Source: Parus major
Taxonomy: Eukaryota; Chordata; Aves; Passeriformes; Paridae
Reading direction: 5' to 3'
NCBI RefSeq assembly: GCF_001522545.3
Contig: NC_031768.1
Span: 7,811,555 to 7,875,554, forward strand
DNA: 64,000 nucleotides
Both the position numbers and the translations under genes were made by a program. This document shows positions 55,790 to 64,000 of this stretch, piece after piece (position 1 is the first letter of the stretch; each line of letters opens with the position of its first letter). Below the pieces are notes generated by a model. The model ran no database searches and had not been told where the DNA came from. It worked only from the letters and a program-made list of their open reading frames with translations.

Positions 55790-56045
55790 AGCGCCGTGCA
55801 TGCCGGCCCCTGGAGCTGCAAGGCGTATCACAAAAGGCACATTTTTAACACTGCTTTTAATCCCACGATCCTGCGCATTTAAGCCTGAAGTGCCTCGCGT
55901 TTGAACCTCTGCAAATGCCTTTTGCAGCAGCCCCCGACCCACATACCACTCTGGAGAAAAACTAATTAGAGCTGCCTGACAGGCTGCTAAATATTAAGAG
56001 CCCAATAACGGTGCAGGCACGGGGACATCATCATGTGAATGACAA
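55790..56045. promoter_or_regulatory. Constrained-looking block beside gap
   Basis: GCGTATCACAAAAGG, CTGCTTTTAATCCCACG, GCGCATTTAAGCC, AACTAATTAGAGC and CTAAATATTAAGAGCCCAATAACG keep CpGs inside AT-rich wording. A short dyad GCCTG-A-CAGGC is at 55974-55984. No credible frame; candidate enhancer. Confidence 0.35.
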
Positions 56046-56163
56046 AAGCCGGTAGCCAGTGGTTGCTGATGGATGGAGGGGCCGGGCGGGCTTGTGCAGG
56101 CCTTGCTCAGCAGAGCATCCCGCTGCCCTGGGAACACCATCCAGGATTGCTCCGGCACCCCTT

Positions 56164-56178
56164 CATCCCTTCCAGCCC
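56164..56178 (+). repeat. 15-bp direct repeat, left copy at gap edge
   Basis: CATCCCTTCCAGCCC here is identical to 56471-56485 immediately after the N gap. The shared unit on both edges indicates that the gap lies inside a tandem repeat. Confidence 0.85.
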
Positions 56179-56181
56179 GCT

Positions 56182-56470
56182 NNNNNNNNNNNNNNNNNNN
56201 NNNNNNNNNNNNNNNNNNNNNNNNNNNNNNNNNNNNNNNNNNNNNNNNNNNNNNNNNNNNNNNNNNNNNNNNNNNNNNNNNNNNNNNNNNNNNNNNNNNN
56301 NNNNNNNNNNNNNNNNNNNNNNNNNNNNNNNNNNNNNNNNNNNNNNNNNNNNNNNNNNNNNNNNNNNNNNNNNNNNNNNNNNNNNNNNNNNNNNNNNNNN
56401 NNNNNNNNNNNNNNNNNNNNNNNNNNNNNNNNNNNNNNNNNNNNNNNNNNNNNNNNNNNNNNNNNNNNNN
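56182..56470. other. Assembly gap (289 N)
   Basis: The N run is bounded by two copies of the same 15-bp unit, so the missing sequence is probably a tandem array of CATCCCTTCCAGCCC-like units that the assembler could not cross. All frames drawn across it are meaningless. Confidence 0.95.
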
Positions 56471-56485
56471 CATCCCTTCCAGCCC
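56471..56485 (+). repeat. 15-bp direct repeat, right copy at gap edge
   Basis: Exact copy of 56164-56178; see the gap entry. Confidence 0.85.
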
Positions 56486-56720
56486 ACGCCTCACGGCCGG
56501 GCTGAGGCCGGGCTCGCTGCCGATTCACGTCACGTAAAAGCGGCAGGGCCAGCTGGCCGGCGTGGGCTGCGGGGTCCTGACCCTCATTTCTGCCCTTCCT
56601 CCAAATATTCTGCAATTACGAGTCGACTGCTCGCGGCGGGGAGAAAAGCAAACACACCGCGAACGCCGGCGAGCTGGGGCTGTTTGCTCTCAGCGCCTGT
56701 GACACAGGCGGATGCTAAAG
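56480..56720. promoter_or_regulatory. CpG-rich stretch to the right of gap
   Basis: About 24 CpG by hand count in 240 bp, including clusters CTCGCGGCGG and CCGCGAACGCCGGCG. It may be the visible part of a CpG island that continues into the gap. CACGTCACGTAAAAGCGG (about 56526-56543) contains two ACGT cores. Orientation unknown. Confidence 0.4.
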
Positions 56721-56835
56721 TGGGTGACGGGCAGAGCTGGTGTTTTGGGATTGTTCGTGTCATGGAAAGCCTGAGACACCCTCCAGGATGACTAGCCATA
56801 GGCACAAGTTCCAGCTTGTGTGAAAAACCCCTCAC
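56721..56835. other. Unassigned non-coding sequence
   Basis: Short transition between the CpG-rich stretch and the next AT-rich block; nothing recognisable. Confidence 0.4.
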
Positions 56836-56839
56836 CAAA

Positions 56840-57260
56840 ACAATAGCCCAGGCAAATAGGAGTTTGAAGGAGAAAAAAGGAATTTGAAATTCAGTTAAAT
56901 CACGCTTCTCTCTGAAAATTTCATTCCTGCAATTGTTCTGAGTAACACGTACGATTACCCTGCTGAAAGAAATTATAAAAAGCAGTTTGTTTTCTCAGCT
57001 CGTTTGCTTTCTACATCTGGCAGTGTTTTGTGCGCAGGCAATCTCACCGTGCTCCTGAGGTAGAGTGCTTGGAAATGGAAGCCGAGGAATAAGAGTGCAA
57101 GATGTTTTTTTTCAACTGTTTTGGAAACGTTTCTGCTTCTAACGACCAATAGATGAGCTAAAGCCCTTGGCAAAAAATTATATGACAATAAATAACATAG
57201 CAGTTTGCTGTGTTATTATTATGGTGAGGAAACCTCCACACTCTTTATTTAATATCCAGG
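56840..57260. promoter_or_regulatory. Constrained-looking AT-rich block with hairpin
   Basis: GAAATTCAGTTAAATCACGC, GAAAATTTCATTCCTGCAATTG, ACACGTACGATTACC and the hairpin at 57187-57220 lie in unique sequence. The minus frame 56973-57188 (71 codons) has no domain. Candidate regulatory element or part of a non-coding transcript. Confidence 0.35.
57187..57220. other. 15-bp hairpin with one A bulge, 3-base loop
   Basis: AATAAATAACATAGCA (57187-57202) pairs with TGCTGTGTTATTATT (57206-57220) across GTT. There is one bulged A on the left arm and one T/G position that is a wobble pair in plus-strand RNA. Outside the arms pairing stops. It is too short for a typical microRNA precursor; as DNA it is a near-perfect inverted repeat. 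Confidence 0.6.
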
Positions 57261-58845
57261 TTCTACCTTGCAATACAGCAGAGTAGAATGTGCTGGCAAT
57301 AACTTCCCCAAAGAAAAGCTGCCCTTTTATCCATTGCTGTCCCCAACTGTGCTTTCACAAAGGGGATGGAATGGAGATGAGTTTACCTTGGGTACTTCCA
57401 TGGGGATTACCACTTGTCCAAAGCTTGAAGTCCTCTAGGGAAGAGGCATTAAATGAGCTGGGCAGCAGTGCACTCTCCTGATCTGAGCATACAGTAGGGA
57501 GATGCTCTGTGATTTAGGGGCCTGATGGTGTGGTCTTCGATGAGCAGGGTGCTTGGAAAGAGCCCAAGACCCAGCACATAGCAAAGTTGCACATGAGATA
57601 TGCCAGGCTGTGCATTGGCACTTGCAGCACAGAGGCTTCTGGATGAGGATGTCGTGGCTTTGGGGTGATGTGTGGGTTCAGAGCTGTGGTTCCCACATGG
57701 GAAGTCTTACAGGACCTCAGCTCAGTTTGCTGGTGCTCCAACAGCAAGGGAAGAGGAAGGATGGATATACGTGGAGTGAAGCTGTGCAGCTGGGGCACTT
57801 CAGGATCAGAGGGATATGGCCCTTCCAGAGTCCTGTCCTCCTCTTCTTTCTCTTTGTGACAAGTCACAGACAACAGAGGCACAAAGGACTCTGCAGTTTG
57901 AAATGGCCCATAAGCATTTTGGTGTAACGAAGTCAGGAGTTAGGGGGAGTTATCTTTCACACTGGTGAAAAAAATAATTTAAAAATCCTGCTGGGAAAAC
58001 TTCAGGTGAAGTTTATCTGCCCTTTAATGTTCAGGTATGCAAGATCACAGCTCCAGTCTAAATGGGAGGTCCTCTTGCCCGATGCACTCTCCCTCTTAAC
58101 CATACCTGTAACCAGAGTCCCATCCCTTGCTTGGTCACCCCTTTCTCCAGTGAAGCTGAGGAGTTGATGGAAGCAGGACAAACCTGCTGGAGCCATTTGC
58201 TGTGTGCATTCTCTGCATACCCCACACATCTTTATTAGTGCCCCTAAACATGGTCCAGCAGCACAGGGGGCTCAGCACACAGGTGTTTAACCCATCCTGG
58301 CTTAATGATCATGATGCTCCCCACATTTTCTCCAGGAACTGTTTACCATCACCGTTTCCTCTCCTGATCCCACTGGATGAGAAAGCAGGAAAAAGGGCAG
58401 ATGTCAGGGACAGGGCCCCTGTTCTCCAGTCATCCCCAGGTCAGAGGGTGTTGGCAGCCCAGCACAGTCCCCAGTGCCTGCAGATCATGCATCATCCAGA
58501 GCACTGGGATGAAGCCCAGTGTGCTGACTCTGGCTTGCTTAGAAATTTTTGAATAAAATGGCTTTTCCATGAGACAGCGCAAGCTCATCAGATCTGATTT
58601 GTTCCCCAGAAGAACAGCAGCTGCTATAAACTTTCACCGAGAAAAGGATGGAATTTCTGCTTAAAGCCAGAGCTGGAGGAAGATATAATATCAGGCCTGC
58701 CTGGCCAGTAGCCAAATGATTAGGGCAAAGAAAGACTGAGTACAAGTCTTTTAGCTGAGCAGAGCTTGCCCTGGAACCTGGGTCTCCAACACAGTCAGTG
58801 GGTGCTAATTCTCCAAGAATTGTGATGTGAGACAGCCAAGGCAAA
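57261..58845. other. Unassigned non-coding sequence
   Basis: Opposing frames of 122-124 codons (57514-57882 minus, 57553-57927 plus) and one of 137 codons (58539-58952 minus) lack domains. An AATAAA on the minus strand (TTTATT near 58231) is noted without further support. Confidence 0.45.
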
Positions 58846-58849
58846 AGAA

Positions 58850-58955
58850 AACAAGGCATGCTGCAAAAACAAAAGCAAAAGAAACTTGCCCAAATGCAAC
58901 TCCAAAAACACACCCCCCACCAAAAAATAAACAAAAACCAAAAAATCCCCACAAC
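58850..58955 (+). repeat. A-rich low-complexity tract
   Basis: AAAAACAAAAGC-like and CAAAAAATAAACAAAAACC wording, purine/A-rich on plus. On the minus strand it reads as a Phe/Cys/Trp-rich pseudo-protein, which should not be trusted. Confidence 0.75.
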
Positions 58956-59080
58956 AGAGACAAGCTGGAAGCTGTCATCAGCCAGGGAAAATTTGCAGCT
59001 ACGAGCCCTCTCTCAGCTATCCTTATGCTGAACTGCTCAGCTAAACCCCCCAAGGGCATCTCCTAACTCTCCTTTTCTCT
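58956..59080. other. Unassigned non-coding sequence
   Basis: Short mixed-composition stretch; nothing recognisable. Confidence 0.4.
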
Positions 59081-60600
59081 TCCTTGTCCTTTGAATACAT
59101 ACATGGTATTCAAACACCATATATACATACATAAGCTGTAATACACAGGACATATTCAAAGTATTTTACATACCAGCTACTGTTTCCATTAAACCTTCTG
59201 GGCTTTGTGCAGTACCTGCAACAAAATCTGCAACCAAGTGGAGATTTAACAAAACCCTCTTCATATAAAAGTTTGAGTCATGGAACCAAACTGTGTTCCA
59301 CAGAGGGGCACAAAAATGGTACAAAAATTAAGATATTAATTTTAATGTGGTCTTAAACATTGGTCCCAATTAGGCATATGCCCAAGTCCCATTGGAATTA
59401 AGCACATCATTTCTTTGCTGAACAGGGAAGGCTGCTGAATCAGGACTCCAGACTGTAAAATTGCTCAATTGCCTTCAAATTTCTGGGGAAAAAAAATAGT
59501 GTGCTCTGAAAGCAATCACAAAATACATTTGGTATTCAAAGAGTATAAGTGAGTGCAGGGCTTATAATTAAATCCTTATCTATGAAGCTGCTACTGAGTG
59601 ACTGTACATTCTGGGTAATTTTTAATGGCCTGAAACTCAAAACCAGCATAACCAATTTTTTTTTTTTTTAAAATTTTTTTTTTGCAGAAGACACAGCTAG
59701 TTAGCTATAATTCTGCAACAAATCCTTTACTTCAAAACAAGTCCCTGATCCTGCAAGCATGAATGCACTTATTTTTAACGATTCAAGTGTACCAAAGGGG
59801 AGTCATGGCAGAAGCTACCAGTGTTAATATGGAGCAGCATGCAAGATATAGAAATAAAAGTATATAAATATCTATAAATAAATAAAAATAAGGGTGGGGT
59901 TGAGTCCTGAAACGTGCATTAGAGCTCTAGCCCTCATTTTCAGTCCCACAGCTGCTTCAGGGCCTGGGAGAAAGCCCATGATGAGGTGACATGTGTGACA
60001 CTGGGAGAGACAGCAACAGCAGCCAGCCTCAGGAGGGCTAAAACTTCTTTCTCACTCTTTACCCTGCAACTCTTTAATTATGCCATTTGTTTTAGAAATA
60101 TTTTCTCAACTCTTTTCACCTGGGTGAAAAATTCTGTAGTACAGTAACAACAGTCAAGTAAACAAAGTCCCACATCAAAGGAAGGATACACAGGGCAAAT
60201 TTTCAAAGTGGGTAAGAGACATTTTTTTAAAAACTTGGTGACTTAAAAGACAACCTGTCCAGATTTGCTCAACCTTTTGGAAAAATTCACCATGCTTTGA
60301 AGCCAAACAAGTTTTACATCAAATAATAAAAATATGAACTTAAGGTTCAAAAAGGAAACAGTGGGTTGGCTTGCTGGAGAAAGGCTGCAGTCTTTCCCAA
60401 AAGCACAGTGAGACAGAGGATGAGCACTTCTCCAGTGTCATTTTCTGTAACACTGTATTCTTTAAAATACAAATCTTGCCACAATTACAGGATCAAACAT
60501 GAGGTCTTTCCTGAAATAAAAGGTCACATGGCTTTAGCTGTAAATAAGTTTTATAAAAAGCTCTTAAGCAGGTCAAAGCATAGCAGGGATACTCTTTGCA
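59081..60600. other. Long AT-rich stretch, untranslated- or intron-like
   Basis: About 1.5 kb of A-rich (plus strand) unique DNA almost devoid of open frames. It contains T14-A4-T10 at 59656-59683 and an A/T-rich run at 59840-59893 with several AATAAA words on plus (near 59852, 59878 and 60327). T-richness on the minus strand would suit a minus-strand 3' untranslated region or intron; AATAAA words would suit plus. Neither is decided, and no adjacent coding exon was found. Confidence 0.3.
59656..59683. repeat. T14-A4-T10 homopolymer compound
   Basis: Directly readable A/T tract. Confidence 0.9.
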
Positions 60601-61490
60601 TTCCAGCTTCCTCTCCTCCACAGCTCACTCCCACTGAGGTGGGGTTTTGGAGCCACCAGACAGACTTCTCCTGGTGTAAACCCTGAGGATTACACAGAGG
60701 CCAAAATAGCCCTTCCACTTATAGCCTGGGTTTCCCAGGTCTCACTCCTGCTGCCCTGTCAGCCACCCACCTGTGTTCTCAGCTCCTTCACCTGCCACTA
60801 CCATGGCAAGCAGCTGAGCCAGGGGAGCTGAGCCCTCACCCAGGCCTTGCAGAAGCACTGCCCAGATCTCAAACATGGCCAAGCTGTGCCACAAGGCCAC
60901 TGCAACAGAGGGGAGGGCGGGTTAGAATTTGTGTCAGGACCCTGGGGCTGGTTTGGCATCCTTCAGCTCACTGCACCAGCTCTCCCACTCACACCACTGC
61001 AGGACTTTGGGAATGCAATATCTGAGCTTGTCTTTCATGGTCCTGGGCTTTGTTTTTCTTCCCCTGGATGTTGCCTATCTGTACATTTCACTGGCTCCTG
61101 TACATCGGTTGCTAGGTAGCTCCCACTCCTACTCCCTTCTGTGTGCCCTTAACTTACTGCTGATCTCTCCAGTAGTTCCTGCATCTTTTAATTACATTAA
61201 TACCTGCTACAGTCAAATGAAAAAGGAAAGAAAAAAAAGAAGGTAAAAAATGCGCTCCGGGAACAAGCAAAGGCCAGTCAGCACAGCAGGCTTCCATCTT
61301 TTGGCTTTATCTTAATCCCCCCTTCCTGCTTTTTCAAGCAGACCCCCTCGAATCCTTTTCCTTCTCTTGAGAAAAAACCCATGCATCTCTTGAACTCATT
61401 TCTGCACTTTGCCTCAACCGTCTCCCCCGTAACTTATTCCATATGTTTGCTTGGCTTTGCCTTCTGCCACAGTTCCCTCTTTACTCCCAG
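60601..61490. other. Unassigned non-coding sequence
   Basis: Mixed composition with short frames only and an A-rich tract at about 61217-61249. Confidence 0.45.
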
Positions 61491-61499
61491 CTCCTGAAC

Positions 61500-61700
61500 C
61501 CTCAGATCACATCACTGGGGCGCTTTGTTGACTTAATTGGATCATCAGCCTGGCTGTAAAGCTTCTCCAGCCAACCCTGCTTCCCTCTCCTGGGCTGCTG
61601 CCCCCGCCCCGAGGCTGGAGAAAGACGTATGTCTCTGCTGGAAGTATAAATAGATGATACAGGTTAAATTTAAAATATATTGAAGCTGATAACCACAGGT
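61500..61700. promoter_or_regulatory. TATA-like motif in constrained-looking stretch
   Basis: TTGACTTAATTGGATCATC (about 61529-61547) precedes a short GC-rich run with two CpGs, then TATAAATA (61645-61652), an exact TATA-box form, and GTTAAATTTAAAATATATTG. The order GC-rich then TATAAATA on the plus strand is promoter-like, but no island or exon supports it. Confidence 0.25.
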
Positions 61701-63075
61701 GCAGGGGCTGCAATTCATCCACTGGGAACAAACGCTTCTTTCTGGCAGGGTGGAAGAGGAGGAGGGGACCCTGTGGCTTGGGCAGTGAGGAGTGTTCTTC
61801 CCCTCCTGCTCTCCCCCTGCTCCCCTCTCCTGTGCTCTCCCCTCCATTCCTCCACCCCTGACTGCTTTAAGGTCTCTGCTTGTGCTGGGAGGGCAGGGCT
61901 TCCAAAGGCCCGTGGAGGAAGTGCTGGCTCTGCTCCAGGCTGCAGGAACAGCCAAAGTGTAGCACATCTGCTGTGCAGGGTGCCCAGACAGGGCAGGTGT
62001 AGGGTTGAGCCAGGCACCCACCAGGTCCCAAAATCTGCCCTTGCACAGAGCAGTGGGTGGGGCACCTGTGTCCATCTGAACTCACTTCTTGCCCATCTTA
62101 CACTGATGTTTGGACTGGCTGTATCTTGACACATCAAACCCACACCAGGATGTACCAGTGTGCCCTGAGCTGCTCTCCTTGCTTGGCACCCCTCTGTACC
62201 TCAGTGGCCAGGAGGAGCAGCCATCACCCCTTCTCCTGACTGTGGGCACCTCTGCCTTCCACCTGTGGGAAGCTGGTGCTGGTCCTGGTGAAAAGTGCAA
62301 GCAGTGGGGAGAGCAGCAGCCAGCACACCCCCAGCCAGGGAGACTTCAACTGCTGAAACTCCTCCTTCCTCCAAAAAGGAATGTCAGGTGTGGACTGTGA
62401 TGGAATAGAGGAATTACACAGCTGTAATGCTGATAAAGGCCACTCACTGGCAGGGAGGGAAAGGGGAAAAAGGGAATCTTAAAACATTGTCTTTCTGTGT
62501 TGTTTAATCCATGTCATGGTTTGCTGCAGGAAGAAAACCGTGGCAGTTAGGGCTAATTTTTCTTCCTGGAAAAAATACTAAGAATCCTGCCTATGTTTAT
62601 CGACAGTGGAAGTTTATCTCAGCTGTGGTGTCCTACTAATAAAAAGACTTTCTTGTTCTCATATTTTACTTTGTAACATGGGAACTTCAGAGTCGGTGTG
62701 AAACTGTGTCAGGGGAGCCTTGCTGGCAGCTGGAACCTGGGGGCAGGCATTCCTCTCCCTTAGCCATGCAGACTTCCAATGATCCAAGGACAAGCACTCG
62801 TCCTCCTCTCTGTCCAGACAAAACCCTCCTTGTAGATGCACACATCCTTGTGCCCTCAAGCCTTGAGCAAGAGGCTGCCAGCTGCAAGACCTGCTCAGAT
62901 CACACTGCTGCTTTGTTTGAACTGTAGCTGTGCTGTGGAACAGGTCTCTTGGACATTCCCACAGTTTCCTTGGCTGGTTTGAAACCAGTGCACAGCTTTC
63001 TGCTCCCAAGTCTCACTTGAAATGCTGCCTGTCATTTCTGCAGGGTCCAGCTGAAAAATGAGGGCAGTAGGACCT
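61701..63075. other. Unassigned non-coding sequence
   Basis: Opposing frames at 61545-62143 (176 and 142 codons minus, 149 plus) cover the same bases and have no domain. 62640-63009 has a 116-codon minus frame with the same caveats. No gene supported. Confidence 0.45.
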
Positions 63076-63079
63076 CAGC

Positions 63080-63217
63080 ATGTTGTGGCTGAAACACCAT
63101 CCCTGGAGGTATTTAAAAGCCAAGTGGATGTGGTGCTCAGGGATGTGGTTTAGGGGTGGCCTTGACAATGCTGGGTTAGTGGTTTTACTTGATGAGCTGA
63201 AATAATTCTGTAATCAA
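63080..63217 (+). mobile_element. CR1 LINE 3'-end fragment
   Basis: CACCATCCCTGGAGGTATTTAAA, then AAGTGGATGTGGTGCTCAGGGATGTGGTTTAG, then GGCCTTGACAATGCTGGGTTAGTGG and ACTTGATGAGCT follow the order and spacing of the 3' end of avian CR1 elements. It ends in ATTCTGTAATC, a decayed form of the short ATTCT-type tail repeat. No reverse-transcriptase frame remains; it is a severely 5'-truncated copy, as most CR1 copies are. It is the clearest taxonomic marker of the window. Confidence 0.85.
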
Positions 63218-63519
63218 ATAGGTGACTTTTCTCCAGCTAGGTGCTGTGGACACCCAAGGCACAGTGATACCCACTATGAAACCCACCTGACTGGACACAT
63301 GTCCTTTCTGTGCTCGTGTCTGCCTGCCACCTGCACAAACACTGGGGCTGTGAGGGTGTCCCTGGGCTTTGTGCACCATATCCCTCCCTAAGGGCATCTT
63401 CCTGCAGATACAGCTCAGCCATTGCTGCCTGGCACCTCCGTGCTAGGCAGTAACACCATCTCCCTTGAACTCTGGGTGCCACTCAGGGGCAGCAGCAGGA
63501 GGAAACTATGGGGTGGTTA
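63218..63519. other. Unassigned non-coding sequence
   Basis: Short minus frames (70 and 81 codons) without domains; nothing else recognised. Confidence 0.4.
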
Positions 63520-64000
63520 CACAATCAGAACAGATATAATTAGGTAGATGAAACCCTAAGAGAAGTAATCCATCTTTTGAAATGGACTAGCAGCTTGAAA
63601 AATTTAGAAATCTTCATCAAACTATTACAAGCCTGAAGTGTGCGTGTGCTTTGTTTTATGGGTTCTTAACATATAAAGGACACACAAGTATAATTAAAGA
63701 TTTGCAGTCCATCTTCTTGATATTGGAATTGGACACCAGAGAGTACAATAAATAATTTGTAAACAATCTTTCAAAACAAAATTGTCTATCAATGAAAAAA
63801 AAGAAAAGGTTCTTGGCATATAAACCACTTATCCTTGTAATGTCCCGTTTTGGTGCTGAAGATCTGGATTAAAAACAGAAAACAGTTAAAACATCCTTAG
63901 CAAAACATCCAAGGTAACTTTTTTTAACTCTGTTCATAATAGGAAAGTAACAGGACTAGAAAATTATTTCACTTGATCGAAGGGTAGAAGAACAGGGAAA
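63520..64000. other. AT-rich unassigned end of window
   Basis: AT-rich unique sequence without frames, with AATAAATAATTTGTAAAC (about 63747-63764, forkhead-like GTAAACA nearby) and an A-rich run at 63795-63808. It could be intron, untranslated region or enhancer; the window edge prevents a decision. Confidence 0.35.

Noticed and set aside
55994..56791. Frames of up to 250 codons across the N gap
   Set aside because: Most residues are unknown; the frames are artefacts of reading through N.
58539..59059. Minus frames rich in Phe, Trp, Cys and Gly that resemble a membrane protein
   Set aside because: The hydrophobic part is the A-rich tract at 58850-58955 read in reverse.
1..64000. CRISPR arrays, insertion sequences, prophage or operons
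   Set aside because: No regularly spaced repeats, no transposase frames, and the base composition and repeat content are those of a vertebrate nuclear genome.
1..64000. Endogenous retrovirus or LTR elements
   Set aside because: No gag/pol/env-like frame, primer-binding site or paired long terminal repeats could be recognised by eye; a short solo LTR cannot be excluded.

Overview
The window looks like a piece of a bird nuclear genome (another sauropsid is possible). The evidence is one recognisable CR1-type LINE 3' end (about 63080-63217), one old CORE-SINE of the MIR type (about 54399-54560), very few interspersed repeats otherwise, no Alu/L1/B1-like sequence, ordinary vertebrate CpG depletion broken by a few CpG islands, and many short microsatellites. 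Nothing looks bacterial, viral or plasmid-like.

I cannot support a single protein-coding gene. Every open frame lacks a recognisable domain, and most have an equally long frame on the other strand or lie in pyrimidine-rich or tandem-repeat DNA. The two longest frames (14662-15495 plus, 277 codons; 45323-46186 minus, 287 codons) are recorded as curiosities. The window is therefore best read as intergenic or intronic DNA, probably in a gene-poor neighbourhood.

Layout. 0-4 kb: AT-rich segment with a GATA dyad, a TATA-like motif just ahead of a small CpG island (1.42-1.80 kb), and a homeodomain/POU-motif cluster at 3.1-3.4 kb. 4-10 kb: featureless apart from homopolymer tracts. 10.0-11.3 kb: G-rich hairpin, CpG-rich stretch and a long non-coding block that looks constrained. 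14.6-15.5 kb: pyrimidine-skewed open frame. 16.2-20.8 kb: a series of constrained-looking blocks. 21.0-21.25 kb: minisatellite. 23.5-27.9 kb: more such blocks, one with a TATA box plus E-box. 31.5-32.4 kb: motif-rich block with a perfect hairpin, a CTC tract and a poly-A assembly gap. 36.5-39.0 kb: long constrained-looking block. 40.8 kb: a long, uninterrupted pentanucleotide array. 44.04-44.99 kb: the best CpG island of the window, followed at once by an AT-rich motif-rich block (45.04-45.33 kb). 49.3 kb: AC/AT microsatellite. 53.1-54.6 kb: octamer-containing block and the MIR copy. 55.8-57.3 kb: motif-rich block, a 289-N gap inside a probable tandem repeat, a CpG-rich flank and a 15-bp hairpin. 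58.8-60.6 kb and 63.5-64.0 kb: AT-rich sequence that could be untranslated or intronic. 63.1 kb: CR1.

If the window does anything, it is most likely cis-regulation: many separated AT-rich, homeodomain/POU-motif-bearing blocks, with two or three CpG-island promoter candidates. The term 'constrained-looking' is a judgement by eye from one sequence. Conservation itself cannot be seen here and needs an alignment. I did not find a new enzymatic or defence-type system.
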